Shown here: piece by piece, positions 1-8,117 of the stretch
Position numbering within the stretch: position 1 is the stretch's first letter
How the letters are laid out: every line of letters starts with the position of its first letter
Assembly (NCBI GenBank): GCA_023150915.1
Contig: JAKLKA010000008.1
Coordinates: 1 to 64,000, forward strand
From: Polyangiaceae bacterium
GTDB taxonomy: Bacteria > Myxococcota_A > Polyangia > Polyangiales > Polyangiaceae
Length of the DNA stretch: 64,000 nucleotides
Direction: 5' to 3'
Notes under the pieces: generated by a model
The model's database searches: none
The model's input: the letters and a program-made list of their open reading frames with translations, nothing else
Told to the model about the DNA's origin: nothing
Position numbers and translations under genes: made by a program

Positions 1-420
1 ATCCGCCACGGAGACCCGAGTGCGACAAATCCCGGCGAGGCCGGGCGCCGGCCGTACCTCAGCTCGCGCAAGTCGCGCGGCGCTTGGGTCGCCAGCGGAG
101 CGAGCAATCCCCGCGGTCACTGCGACGACCTCCTGGGTCTTGCCCAGAGCAGCTCACGATCCGCCACGGAGACCCGAGTGCGACAAATCCCGGCGAGGCC
201 GGGCGCCGGCCGTACCTCAGCTCGCGCAAGTCGCGCGGCGCTTGGGTCGCCAGCGGAGCGAGCAATCCCCGCGGTCACTGCGACGACCTCGTGGGTCTTG
301 CTCAGAGCAGCTCACGATCCGCCACGGAGACCCGAGTGCGACAAGTCCCGGCGAGGCCGGGCGCCGGCCGTGCCTCAGCTCGCGCAAGTCGCGCGGCGCT
401 TGGGTCGCCAGCGGAGCGGT
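1..420. repeat. Tandem direct repeat, period 158 bp, about 2.65 copies visible, probably continuing left of the window
   Basis: The block atccgccacggagacccgagtgcgacaa..cccggcgaggccgggcgccggccgt..ctcagctcgcgcaagtcgcgcggcgcttgggtcgccagcggagcg recurs at about 1, 159 and 317 with only a few substitutions; the third copy ends near 419. Confidence 0.93.
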
Positions 421-577
421 TAGTCCCCTCGCTCACGGTCCCCGCCCGCGCCCACGACCATCGGCCACCACGGCTGGCCTTCTCGCAGCAGGTCGCGCGC
501 CCCCCATTCTTTCTTGTCAGCGCAAAGCCGCGGTCGGCGCTCTCCCGGATTGCGCGCTCCCCGGATCATGCGTCACG

Positions 578-1726
578 ATGAGCGCCATGATGCGGCTTGG
601 CTTCGGACTGGCGTGCGTGGGTCTGGCGCTCGGCGGGTGTGCCGCCGGCGGCAGTGAAGAGGACAGCGGCGGCACGGGCGGCGCCACCGGCGGGACGAGC
701 TCCGGCGGCGGCGGCGGCGTGGGCAACGGGGGCGGCTGGGCAGGGAACAGCGGCAGCGGTGGTGCCGCTGGGGCCAGCGGCGCCGCGGGCGCAGCCGGCA
801 GCCCCAGCGGCGGCGGCGGAACCTCCGGCGGCGGCGGAGCCGGCGGAACCCCCAGCGGCGGTGGGGGCACCCCCAGCGGCGGCGGAACTGGCGGAGCCCC
901 CAGCGGCGGCGGGGGCACCCCCAGCGGCGGGGGAACCGGCGGCGGCACCAGCAATCCGATCTGCCTCGCGACCCAGGCCGGCGCGTACTGCGGCAACGAC
1001 GCCATGAAGAACGCCGACGCGAACACGCTCTATCAGTGCCCGGGCGCGAACAAGCCCCCGACCAGCAGCACTCCGTGCCCGAACGGCTGCGTGGTCGAGG
1101 CCGCGGGCACCGCCGACCACTGCAAGGCCGTGACCACCCCGGGCACCTACAAGCTGCCGTGGAAGCCGGGGGTCACCATGAGCCTGACGCAGGACTGCAA
1201 CGACTCGTGCTGCAACGACCACGTGAACGACGACAAGTACGCCTGGGACTTCGCCAACGGCGGCGCGTTCACCGTGGTCGCTGCCCGCGGCGGAACGGTG
1301 ACTCACCTCAAGATCAACTCGACCTCCGGCTGTGGCTCGAGCTCGTGCGCGAACCAAGCCAACTTCATCGTCATCGACCACGGCGACGGCACGCACTCGA
1401 CCTACCTGCATCTCGGCGGCATGACGCTCTCTGCGGGCATTTCCTGCGGAGCGACGGTGCAGCAGGGCCAATCGCTGGCCAAGGCGGGAACCACCGGCTG
1501 GTCCACCGGGGTGCACCTGCACTTCCAGGTGTCGAAGAACCCGGCGGGCGCGGCGACCTGCGAGTGCGGCAGCGCCGGCACCGGCTGCGGAGCTGCCACC
1601 GTGCCCTGGTCGAGCTTCTGGTCCACGCCCACCTACCCGACCGTGGCGGTCGAGTTCGTGGAGTGGTCGGCGGCTTCGAACTGCGCCAACCGGCGCATCA
1701 CGATGCCGGCGTCGCAGAACGGGTAG
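578..1726 (+). CDS. M23-family (LytM-type) peptidase-like lipoprotein with Gly/Ser-rich linker
   Basis: Signal peptide and lipobox (MSAMMRLGFGLACVGLALGGC), long GGTGG/SGGGG linker, C-terminal M23-like motifs (YAWDFA..., DHGDGTHSTYLHL, TGWSTGVHLHFQVS). The track ORF from 20 runs through the repeats and is not a credible start. Confidence 0.85.
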   Translation: MSAMMRLGFGLACVGLALGGCAAGGSEEDSGGTGGATGGTSSGGGGGVGNGGGWAGNSGSGGAAGASGAAGAAGSPSGGGGTSGGGGAGGTPSGGGGTPSGGGTGGAPSGGGGTPSGGGTGGGTSNPICLATQAGAYCGNDAMKNADANTLYQCPGANKPPTSSTPCPNGCVVEAAGTADHCKAVTTPGTYKLPWKPGVTMSLTQDCNDSCCNDHVNDDKYAWDFANGGAFTVVAARGGTVTHLKINSTSGCGSSSCANQANFIVIDHGDGTHSTYLHLGGMTLSAGISCGATVQQGQSLAKAGTTGWSTGVHLHFQVSKNPAGAATCECGSAGTGCGAATVPWSSFWSTPTYPTVAVEFVEWSAASNCANRRITMPASQNG

Positions 1727-2798
1727 ATCCGTGGCGTGACGCCATCCGCAAGAACGGCGTCTCGAGGTACCGATACGAGAGCGCGGCCAAGCCGATGCTG
1801 CCCGCGGCGGCCAGGGCGAACACCGGCAGCGCACCGGCCCCCGAGAGCAGCCATTTGGCGGCGGTGATCGCCGAGACGTGCAACAGATAGATGCCGTAGC
1901 TCACCTCGCCGATGAAGCGCGGAGCGCGAGCGTCGAGCAGGCGGGCCAGCCCGTGGTCCCCGCGCACCGCGACGGCACCGACCAGAAGCACCATGCTCAG
2001 GTGAATCGCGAGCAGCGGGGCATCGGTCGCGATGGCCAGGCCCAGCGCCAGCAGCAGCAGCGGCGCGCTCACCCGAGCCGTGAGCGGCGAGAGCACCCGG
2101 AAGGCAGCCGGATGGTGCAGCCCAAGGGCCAAGAGCGACCCCAGACAGATGGGAGCCGACAGACTGGTGACGATCGCGATCAGGCTGCGGTGAGCACCTG
2201 CCGAGCCAGCGCGCTCGGCGACGAAGTCGAGCGCGAACAGCCCGAGCATCGCCGCCACCGGGAGCTTCCAGCCCCGGGTCAGGGCCACGAGTGGTGGCCA
2301 ATAGGCGTAGAACTGCGCCTCGGTGGCCAGCGACCACGAGAAGCCGAACACCACCGGATGGCTGACCGCGTAGTCGACGAACCAGTTGCCGGTGTAGGTC
2401 GCGTAGAACGGCAAGCTGGCGAGGAAGTGATCCCGCAGCGGCGAGGCCGGCATCCAGACGAAGCCGCGGAGGGCGTAGATCGCGAGCACCGCATAATAGA
2501 GCGGGAAGATGCGCAGCGCGCGCCGAGCAAAGAACTGGCCGAGGGCGATGCGCCCGTAGCGCTCGCGCTCGCGCAAGAGCAGCGTGGTGATCAAGAACCC
2601 GCTGATTGCGAAGAACAGGTGGACGCCCAGCGGCCCCTTGCCGAGCACGCCCTCGAGGGGCCGGGGCGTCGAGTGGTGCCACACGACCGGCAAGATGCTG
2701 AGGCAACGCAGCCCGTCCAGCGACGGGAAGCGCGACCGCTCGCGATACGCCTCGAACGCGCCCCGACCCTCCTGCGCTCGCGTGGCTGGGTTTGCCAT
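1698..2798 (-). CDS. Membrane acyltransferase, acyltransferase-3 (OafA/YrhL-like) family
   Basis: FPSLDGLRCLSILPVVWHHS... GVHLFFAISGFLITTLLLRE... FFARRALRIFPLYYAVL, multiple TM segments, in the frame of track ORF 1698..4106. Confidence 0.88.
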   Translation of the reverse strand: MANPATRAQEGRGAFEAYRERSRFPSLDGLRCLSILPVVWHHSTPRPLEGVLGKGPLGVHLFFAISGFLITTLLLRERERYGRIALGQFFARRALRIFPLYYAVLAIYALRGFVWMPASPLRDHFLASLPFYATYTGNWFVDYAVSHPVVFGFSWSLATEAQFYAYWPPLVALTRGWKLPVAAMLGLFALDFVAERAGSAGAHRSLIAIVTSLSAPICLGSLLALGLHHPAAFRVLSPLTARVSAPLLLLALGLAIATDAPLLAIHLSMVLLVGAVAVRGDHGLARLLDARAPRFIGEVSYGIYLLHVSAITAAKWLLSGAGALPVFALAAAGSIGLAALSYRYLETPFLRMASRHGSTRSATPAS

Positions 2799-2803
2799 TC
2801 GAG

Positions 2804-3922
2804 TCAGCGTGAGCGCGGCAAGAGCCAGTCGATCATCGGCTGCCAGACCTCTCGCGGCGCCGCCGAGCCCGCCACCACCCCCACGTGCCCGCCCGAGACG
2901 GGGACCAGCGTCTTGTCGGTGGACGCCACCAGGTCGATGATCGCGGCGGTGGCCTGGGGCGTCGCGATGTTGTCGCCCCTGCCAGCGAACGCCAAGAGCG
3001 GCTGCGTGACGGCGCCGAGCTCGCACGGCTTGTCGCCGAAGCAGAGGCCGCCGCGGATCAGCCGGTTGCCGCTGACCACCTCGCGAACCATCTGCTTGAA
3101 CGCCTCTTTCGGGTAGGGGATGAGATCGTTCACCCAGGTGTTCACCGCGTCGAACGAGCGCACGAAGCCCTCGTCGTCGAGGTTGGCGACGAAGTCGCCC
3201 CACTTGGTCACGGCGCGCGAGCCGCTCATCAACTTGAAGCCCAGGCTCGACGCCTTCCCGGGCACGTTCCCCACCACGTCCATCAACGGACCGATGCCCA
3301 GCGCACCGATCCGAGAAGCCACGTACGCGGCTCGCATCTTGGTGAAGTTCACCGGCGCACCGATGGTGACGATGTTCCTGACGCGGGGGTCGTGGTGCGT
3401 GGCGGCATGCATCAGGCAGAAGATGCCGCCCATGCAATACCCCGCCAGCGTGATGCCCTGGGCGCCAGCCGCCGCGAGCGCGGCGTCGACGCAGGCGGGC
3501 ACCCAGTCGAGAACGTAGTCGTCCAGCCGCACGCGCTCGTCGTCGTGATCGGGCACGCCGAAATCCACCACGAACACGTCGAAGCCCGCGTTGCGCAGCG
3601 TGCGCACCATGCTGTGCTCGGGGCGCAGGTCGTAGACGTAGGGGCGCACCATGAGGGGCGGAATCAGCAGGATGGGTGTCGGATGCCGCTCGAACGACAC
3701 CCGGTGGGTCTCTGCCCCGAGCTCGTACTCGACGTCGCGAATCGGCCGAATGCGCGACAGCTCGAGCTTGCCCTTGGAGAACACCACGTCGTGCGCAGCG
3801 CTGTTCCTGCCGGGTCGCGCCGCGCCCTCGGTGGCGTAGACGAATCCGTTGACCACCGACAGGACCGCGCGGTCGGCCCACTTCCGGGCGCGGCGGCGCA
3901 AGCTGATGGGTCGATGCGCCAT
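2804..3922 (-). CDS. PhaC-like alpha/beta hydrolase (poly(3-hydroxyalkanoate) synthase-related)
   Basis: MAHRPISLRRRARKWADRAVL... LLIPPLMVRPYVYDLRPEHSMVRTLRNAGFDVFVVDFG... lipase-box-like GYCMGG, C-terminal SGGHVGVVAG. Confidence 0.8.
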   Translation of the reverse strand: MAHRPISLRRRARKWADRAVLSVVNGFVYATEGAARPGRNSAAHDVVFSKGKLELSRIRPIRDVEYELGAETHRVSFERHPTPILLIPPLMVRPYVYDLRPEHSMVRTLRNAGFDVFVVDFGVPDHDDERVRLDDYVLDWVPACVDAALAAAGAQGITLAGYCMGGIFCLMHAATHHDPRVRNIVTIGAPVNFTKMRAAYVASRIGALGIGPLMDVVGNVPGKASSLGFKLMSGSRAVTKWGDFVANLDDEGFVRSFDAVNTWVNDLIPYPKEAFKQMVREVVSGNRLIRGGLCFGDKPCELGAVTQPLLAFAGRGDNIATPQATAAIIDLVASTDKTLVPVSGGHVGVVAGSAAPREVWQPMIDWLLPRSR

Positions 3923-3930
3923 GCCGCTGC

Positions 3931-4656
3931 TCACTCGAACAAGGGCGGCGGCCCGCCGTCGCTGGGCGGGAGCGGCGCCGTGCCGGCGGGCACCGGTGCC
4001 GCGGGCGCCGACGCGGGTGGTGGGACGGGATAGGTCGCCAGGACTGCCAGCGAGTAGTACTTGTGCTGGTGCGTGAGGCCCGCCCAGTCGGGGGCGGACA
4101 GGGCACGCTTCACGCAGGCTGCCGCCTTGCGCGCCGCGGGCCCGCGCCACGAGCCGCTCTGCCCGGGGAACACGTGGACCTTGCGCGCTCGAAAGTCGAC
4201 GGTGAGCACGTAGTTGATGCTGCCCTCTTTGTTCGCCTTCGGGGCGCAGTCGACGTTGTCTCGGATCGCGCGCGTTAGCTGGTCCTCGAAGAACGGCAGG
4301 CGATCGCACAGCCCCCCCTCTTGGCCGCCGCGGGCCGACGCGCCGCACTTCACGCGCAGCACGTTCCCCAGCTTCACACGGTCGCTCACCGGGCCGGCAT
4401 CGACCGAGGCCAGGGCCGGCGCATCGGCGTCCGACGCCGCGGCACCCGCGTCGCTGGCCGCACCGGCGTCTTTGGGGGCGTTTTCCGTGCCGCTGGGACG
4501 ACGCCACAGGTAGAGGGGCACGGCCAAGAGCACCAGCCCGACCACCAGCGCGACGATCAGCTGCGCGCGCAGCGGCCGATCGCCGCCCCCGCCACCACCG
4601 CCGACGCCGAGGCGCCGCAGGCTGGGCTCGCTGGGAAGGGAGGGGCGACTTTGCAC
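3931..4656 (-). CDS. Membrane-anchored hypothetical protein
   Basis: N-terminal cytosolic stretch, one TM (LIVALVVGLVLLAVPLYLW), Ala/Asp-rich linker, soluble C-terminal domain. Confidence 0.65.
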   Translation of the reverse strand: MQSRPSLPSEPSLRRLGVGGGGGGGDRPLRAQLIVALVVGLVLLAVPLYLWRRPSGTENAPKDAGAASDAGAAASDADAPALASVDAGPVSDRVKLGNVLRVKCGASARGGQEGGLCDRLPFFEDQLTRAIRDNVDCAPKANKEGSINYVLTVDFRARKVHVFPGQSGSWRGPAARKAAACVKRALSAPDWAGLTHQHKYYSLAVLATYPVPPPASAPAAPVPAGTAPLPPSDGGPPPLFE

Positions 4657-4689
4657 GCGACACTCTGGCCCTGACGGGCGCTGGCGGGC

Positions 4690-6384
4690 TCAGGACTCGA
4701 GCAAGGACTCTACGGGTTGCCCCGGCTCGCACTTCACCAGGGTTGCCGCCAGATCGAGGGACTCGGGCATGAGCCCTTGCACTTGCGACACGACTTGTTC
4801 CACCACGTGGCGGGCTTCGTCGACGCTGGGCCCGGTCATGGCCACCGCGAACCGCAACGGCCCGTTCAGCCCGGCGGTCACCGGGACGACGCTGAGCAAG
4901 AGCATCTCAGTCAGCTCGATCACCCGCTGAGCCGCGCGCCGGAGGGCGAGCATCTCGAGGATGGTCGGGCGTTCGCTGACGTGACGATTCGGCCCCCGCA
5001 CGTGATAGCGCGCCACCGCCAGCGGGACACCGTCCCACTCGGCGAACGCCGCGTCGTCCTTGAGCGCACGGATCAGGTGCTCTTGGCGAAGCAGGCCGGT
5101 CAGGCCATCGCGCTTCTCCAGGTAGTTCTTGGCGCGCTGGTGCTGCGGCGAACCCTCTTGGAAGCTGACCAGCTTGAGCCGGCACTCGCCGAGCTGGACT
5201 TCGCCGCCGTGCAGCAGTGCGACGCTCTTCTTCCGATCGAAGCTGTGATCGGCGTAGGTGCCGTTGGTGCTGCCGGCGTCCTCTACGACCCACGAGCCGG
5301 CTTGCCACCGCACCGCCGCGTGGGCACCCGAGACGGTCGCCTCGGGCAAGAGCAAGTCCTGGTTGTTGCGCCGGCCGAGGGTCATCAGCGGCTTGTCGAG
5401 CGAGTACAGTGTTCCGGCGGCTTCGCTGGCGTTGGTGGCGAAGGTGAGCATCAACGCTTGAGAGCCGGGCATGAACGACTCGGCGGCCTGACGCCCGAGC
5501 GGAGCACCGGGATTGAGGCGCTCGCGCGGGATCTGCACCTGGCTGGTGGTCAGCGCGGTCGGGTTGAAGAAGCGCACGTGGCGCGCCTGCGGCCGCATGT
5601 TCGGCTCTTCCGCCAGGCAGCGGAACACCTGCTTCACCTCGTCCACCGACAGCCCTGCCGGGACGTCGAACATGATCTGCGAGCGCATCGGCTTGGCGCG
5701 GGGGCGGTACCCGGGCTCCGGCACGCGGCAGGTCCACATCTCCCAGAGCGTGAGCCCCAGCGCGTACATGTCGTCTTCGGGGCTGGCGCCGCCCGAACGC
5801 AGACGTTCGGGAGCCATGTAGTTCGGAGTGCCGCCGTCGGGCGGGGCACCTGGGCGCCGTGCGCTGAGCCGGGCGCGCTCTTGCGCGAAGCCGAAGTCCA
5901 GGATGATGGCGCGGTCGTTGGTCACCATCACGTTGCCGGGCTTCAGATCGCCGTGGACCAAGCCCTGCGCGTGGATGGCTGCGAGCCCCGCCGCGGCTTC
6001 GCTGGCGATCTTGCGGAACTCGTCCGAGGTGTACCCACCCTGGGCTTTGCGGCGGCGAATGTGGGTGTGGAGGGTCTGACCCGCGATGTGCTCCATCACC
6101 AGGATCGGGCCCCAAGGGCTTGGCGCCAGATCGTGAACGCGACACACGTTGGGGTGACTGACGGACCGGGCGAGCAGCAGCTCTTGCCGCAGCGCCTCGT
6201 CGTCGCCGGGCATGCGCGACTCTTCGCGCACCACCTTCAGCGCAACGGGCTGTTGGGTGCTCCGGTCGTAGGCGAGGAACACCTCTCCCATGCCACCTTT
6301 GCCGAGGCTCTGTCGGATTTCGTAGCGGTCATTGACCACCGAGCCTTGCCCGAGCGGCGGAACGTTGCGAGGGGATTGGGTCAT
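4690..6384 (-). CDS. Ser/Thr protein kinase with FHA domain and degenerate GGDEF-like C-terminus
   Basis: YEIRQSLGKGGMGEVFLAYD, VALKVV, HGDLKPGNVMV, ILDFGFAQE, YMAPERL; FHA TLGRRNNQDLLLPEATVSGAHAAVRW...DAGSTNGTY; then EKRDGLTGLLRQEHLIRAL, a GGDEF-domain-like start with no GGDEF signature. Confidence 0.88.
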   Translation of the reverse strand: MTQSPRNVPPLGQGSVVNDRYEIRQSLGKGGMGEVFLAYDRSTQQPVALKVVREESRMPGDDEALRQELLLARSVSHPNVCRVHDLAPSPWGPILVMEHIAGQTLHTHIRRRKAQGGYTSDEFRKIASEAAAGLAAIHAQGLVHGDLKPGNVMVTNDRAIILDFGFAQERARLSARRPGAPPDGGTPNYMAPERLRSGGASPEDDMYALGLTLWEMWTCRVPEPGYRPRAKPMRSQIMFDVPAGLSVDEVKQVFRCLAEEPNMRPQARHVRFFNPTALTTSQVQIPRERLNPGAPLGRQAAESFMPGSQALMLTFATNASEAAGTLYSLDKPLMTLGRRNNQDLLLPEATVSGAHAAVRWQAGSWVVEDAGSTNGTYADHSFDRKKSVALLHGGEVQLGECRLKLVSFQEGSPQHQRAKNYLEKRDGLTGLLRQEHLIRALKDDAAFAEWDGVPLAVARYHVRGPNRHVSERPTILEMLALRRAAQRVIELTEMLLLSVVPVTAGLNGPLRFAVAMTGPSVDEARHVVEQVVSQVQGLMPESLDLAATLVKCEPGQPVESLLES

Positions 6385-6554
6385 CCGTGGCGGGTGGGCT
6401 CGCCCCCGCGAGCACCGGCGATAGGGTCCCCGATTTGTCGCGCTGATTCAATTGTCCATCGCTCCATCTGCCGGAAAGCAGGACAAAAAGCAGCCCGAGC
6501 ACCGGGCCGCCGCCGCCGGAGCAAACGGTTTACCCAGCGAGCGGTGGCGTGCTA

Positions 6555-6740
6555 ATGGCTGCCCCGGGCCGGAAAGAAGCCGGCCCCACGTCGTTGGCCA
6601 AGGGAAGCCGGTGTGAATCCGGCACGGCCCCCGCCACTGTGACCGGGAACGACCGCGAGCGCAGCCACTGGGCGAAGAGCCCGGGAAGGGCTCGCGGAAG
6701 GATGAACCGGAAGCCAGGAAACCTGCCGCCGACGTGCCGA
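6555..6740 (+). promoter_or_regulatory. Cobalamin (AdoCbl-type) riboswitch
   Basis: Conserved elements in order: AAGGGAAGCCGGTGTGAATCCGGCACGGCCCCCGCCACTGTGACC ... GAAGCCAGGAAACCTGCC (B12 box). Ends about 60 nt before the ATG at 6798. Confidence 0.93.
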
Positions 6741-6797
6741 CCAACCCGCTTCGACTCGAAGCGTAGCGACCCGGAGGGGGTCGCGTCCGGAGGCTGA

Positions 6798-8114
6798 ATG
6801 AACAAGTACATGAGCATGGGTGCGATCGCGTGCGCGGTCGCGATGGCGGTGGCGTGTGGCGACGACGAGGCCCTGGGGCCCGGGACGGGTGGTGCCGCCG
6901 GAACCGGCGGCGGGATCGGAGGCGCTGCCGGCAGCGGCGGCAGCGCGGGCAGCGGTGGCACGGCCGGCAGCGGCGGCACGGCCGGCAGTGGCGGCAGCGA
7001 CGCGGGCTCGGATGCGGACGCCGGGGTTCCAGCGGGACGACTGCTGGTCGCCGGCACCGACTTCGCCACCAAGACCGAGATCGCCACCATCGATCTCGAG
7101 ACCAGCAAGGTCGCCGGAAGCGTCACGGTGAACGACGGCGACGCCGTGCCGGTGGCCTCGGGCGGGCAAGGCTTCGTCCTGGAGCGCACCACCGCCAAGC
7201 TGCATCACCTGGATGCCACCGGGAAGATCGCGAAGACCGTCGACGTCGGCAAGACCGCCGTCGGGCTGAGCGGCACCGGCTCGACCAACCCGGTGGGAGT
7301 GATCGCCAGCGGCAGCAAGGCCCTGGTGGTACTGCAAGACGCGAACCGTGTCGCGATGGTCGATCTGACCGCGGGCAGCGTGTCGAAGACCATCGACCTG
7401 ACGCCTTACCTGGCCAGCGGCGACGGCGACAAGTCGGTCGACGCGACCCGACCCGTGCTCCGCTCGGGCCGCGCCTACTTCTTGCTGGGGCGGATCGATC
7501 GCACCACGATCGCCGCTCCGAGCTACCAGCTGGCGTGCCCCTCCGTTCCGGCGCTGCTCTTGGCGGTGGACCTGGCCAGCGACAGCCTGGTGGATCTGAA
7601 CGGCGCGGCGGCGGGTGAAGGCCTCGAGCTCACCCTGGCCAACCCGGTCGACGCCGCCCTGGACGGCAACCGCTTGCTGATCCTGAGCGCGGGCTGCTTC
7701 GCCGCGGCAGATGGCGGCTCGGCTCGCACGAAGCACGGCGTCGAGGCAGTGGCCCTCGAGACTGGAGTGGTGACCACCGAGCACGCGGCCAAGAACCAGG
7801 ACTTCTTGTCGCGGCTGGTGGTTCGCTCGTCGACCGCCGCGCTGCTCAACACCTTCGACGCGAGCTTTGCCGAGCACTGGTACGGCTGGACGATCGGGCA
7901 GGGCGCGCTGGGCAGCGAGCTGACGGGGGTGCCCGCGGCAGCGAGCCTCGACGATGCCAACCACCTCTTGGGCGTGGACATCGCTGCGACGGATGCCGGA
8001 CCGACCGTCACGGTGGTTCGGTACGACATCAGCGCGCAGACCAAGACCACGGTGGTCGCGTCGCCGTGGACCGGAAGCTTCGCCTCTGCCGGCGGGACGG
8101 CCCTGGTGCGCTGA
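6798..8114 (+). CDS. Lipoprotein with beta-propeller-like (YVTN/YncE-like) repeats, candidate cobalamin-binding surface protein
   Basis: MNKYMSMGAIACAVAMAVACGDD lipobox, Gly/Ser-rich linker, repeated LLVAGTDFATKTEIATIDLETSKVAGSVTV / ALVVLQDANRVAMVDLTAGSVSKTIDL-type strands; directly downstream of the riboswitch with GGAGG SD. Confidence 0.8.
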   Translation: MNKYMSMGAIACAVAMAVACGDDEALGPGTGGAAGTGGGIGGAAGSGGSAGSGGTAGSGGTAGSGGSDAGSDADAGVPAGRLLVAGTDFATKTEIATIDLETSKVAGSVTVNDGDAVPVASGGQGFVLERTTAKLHHLDATGKIAKTVDVGKTAVGLSGTGSTNPVGVIASGSKALVVLQDANRVAMVDLTAGSVSKTIDLTPYLASGDGDKSVDATRPVLRSGRAYFLLGRIDRTTIAAPSYQLACPSVPALLLAVDLASDSLVDLNGAAAGEGLELTLANPVDAALDGNRLLILSAGCFAAADGGSARTKHGVEAVALETGVVTTEHAAKNQDFLSRLVVRSSTAALLNTFDASFAEHWYGWTIGQGALGSELTGVPAAASLDDANHLLGVDIAATDAGPTVTVVRYDISAQTKTTVVASPWTGSFASAGGTALVR

Positions 8115-8117
8115 GGA

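Noticed and set aside
1-420. CRISPR array
   Set aside because: Whole 158-bp unit is repeated with no short repeat/variable spacer pattern, and no cas genes are present.
20-577. N-terminal extension of the M23 lipoprotein through the 158-bp repeats
   Set aside because: Repeats are open in several frames because of GC content; a clear signal peptide and lipobox begin at about 578.
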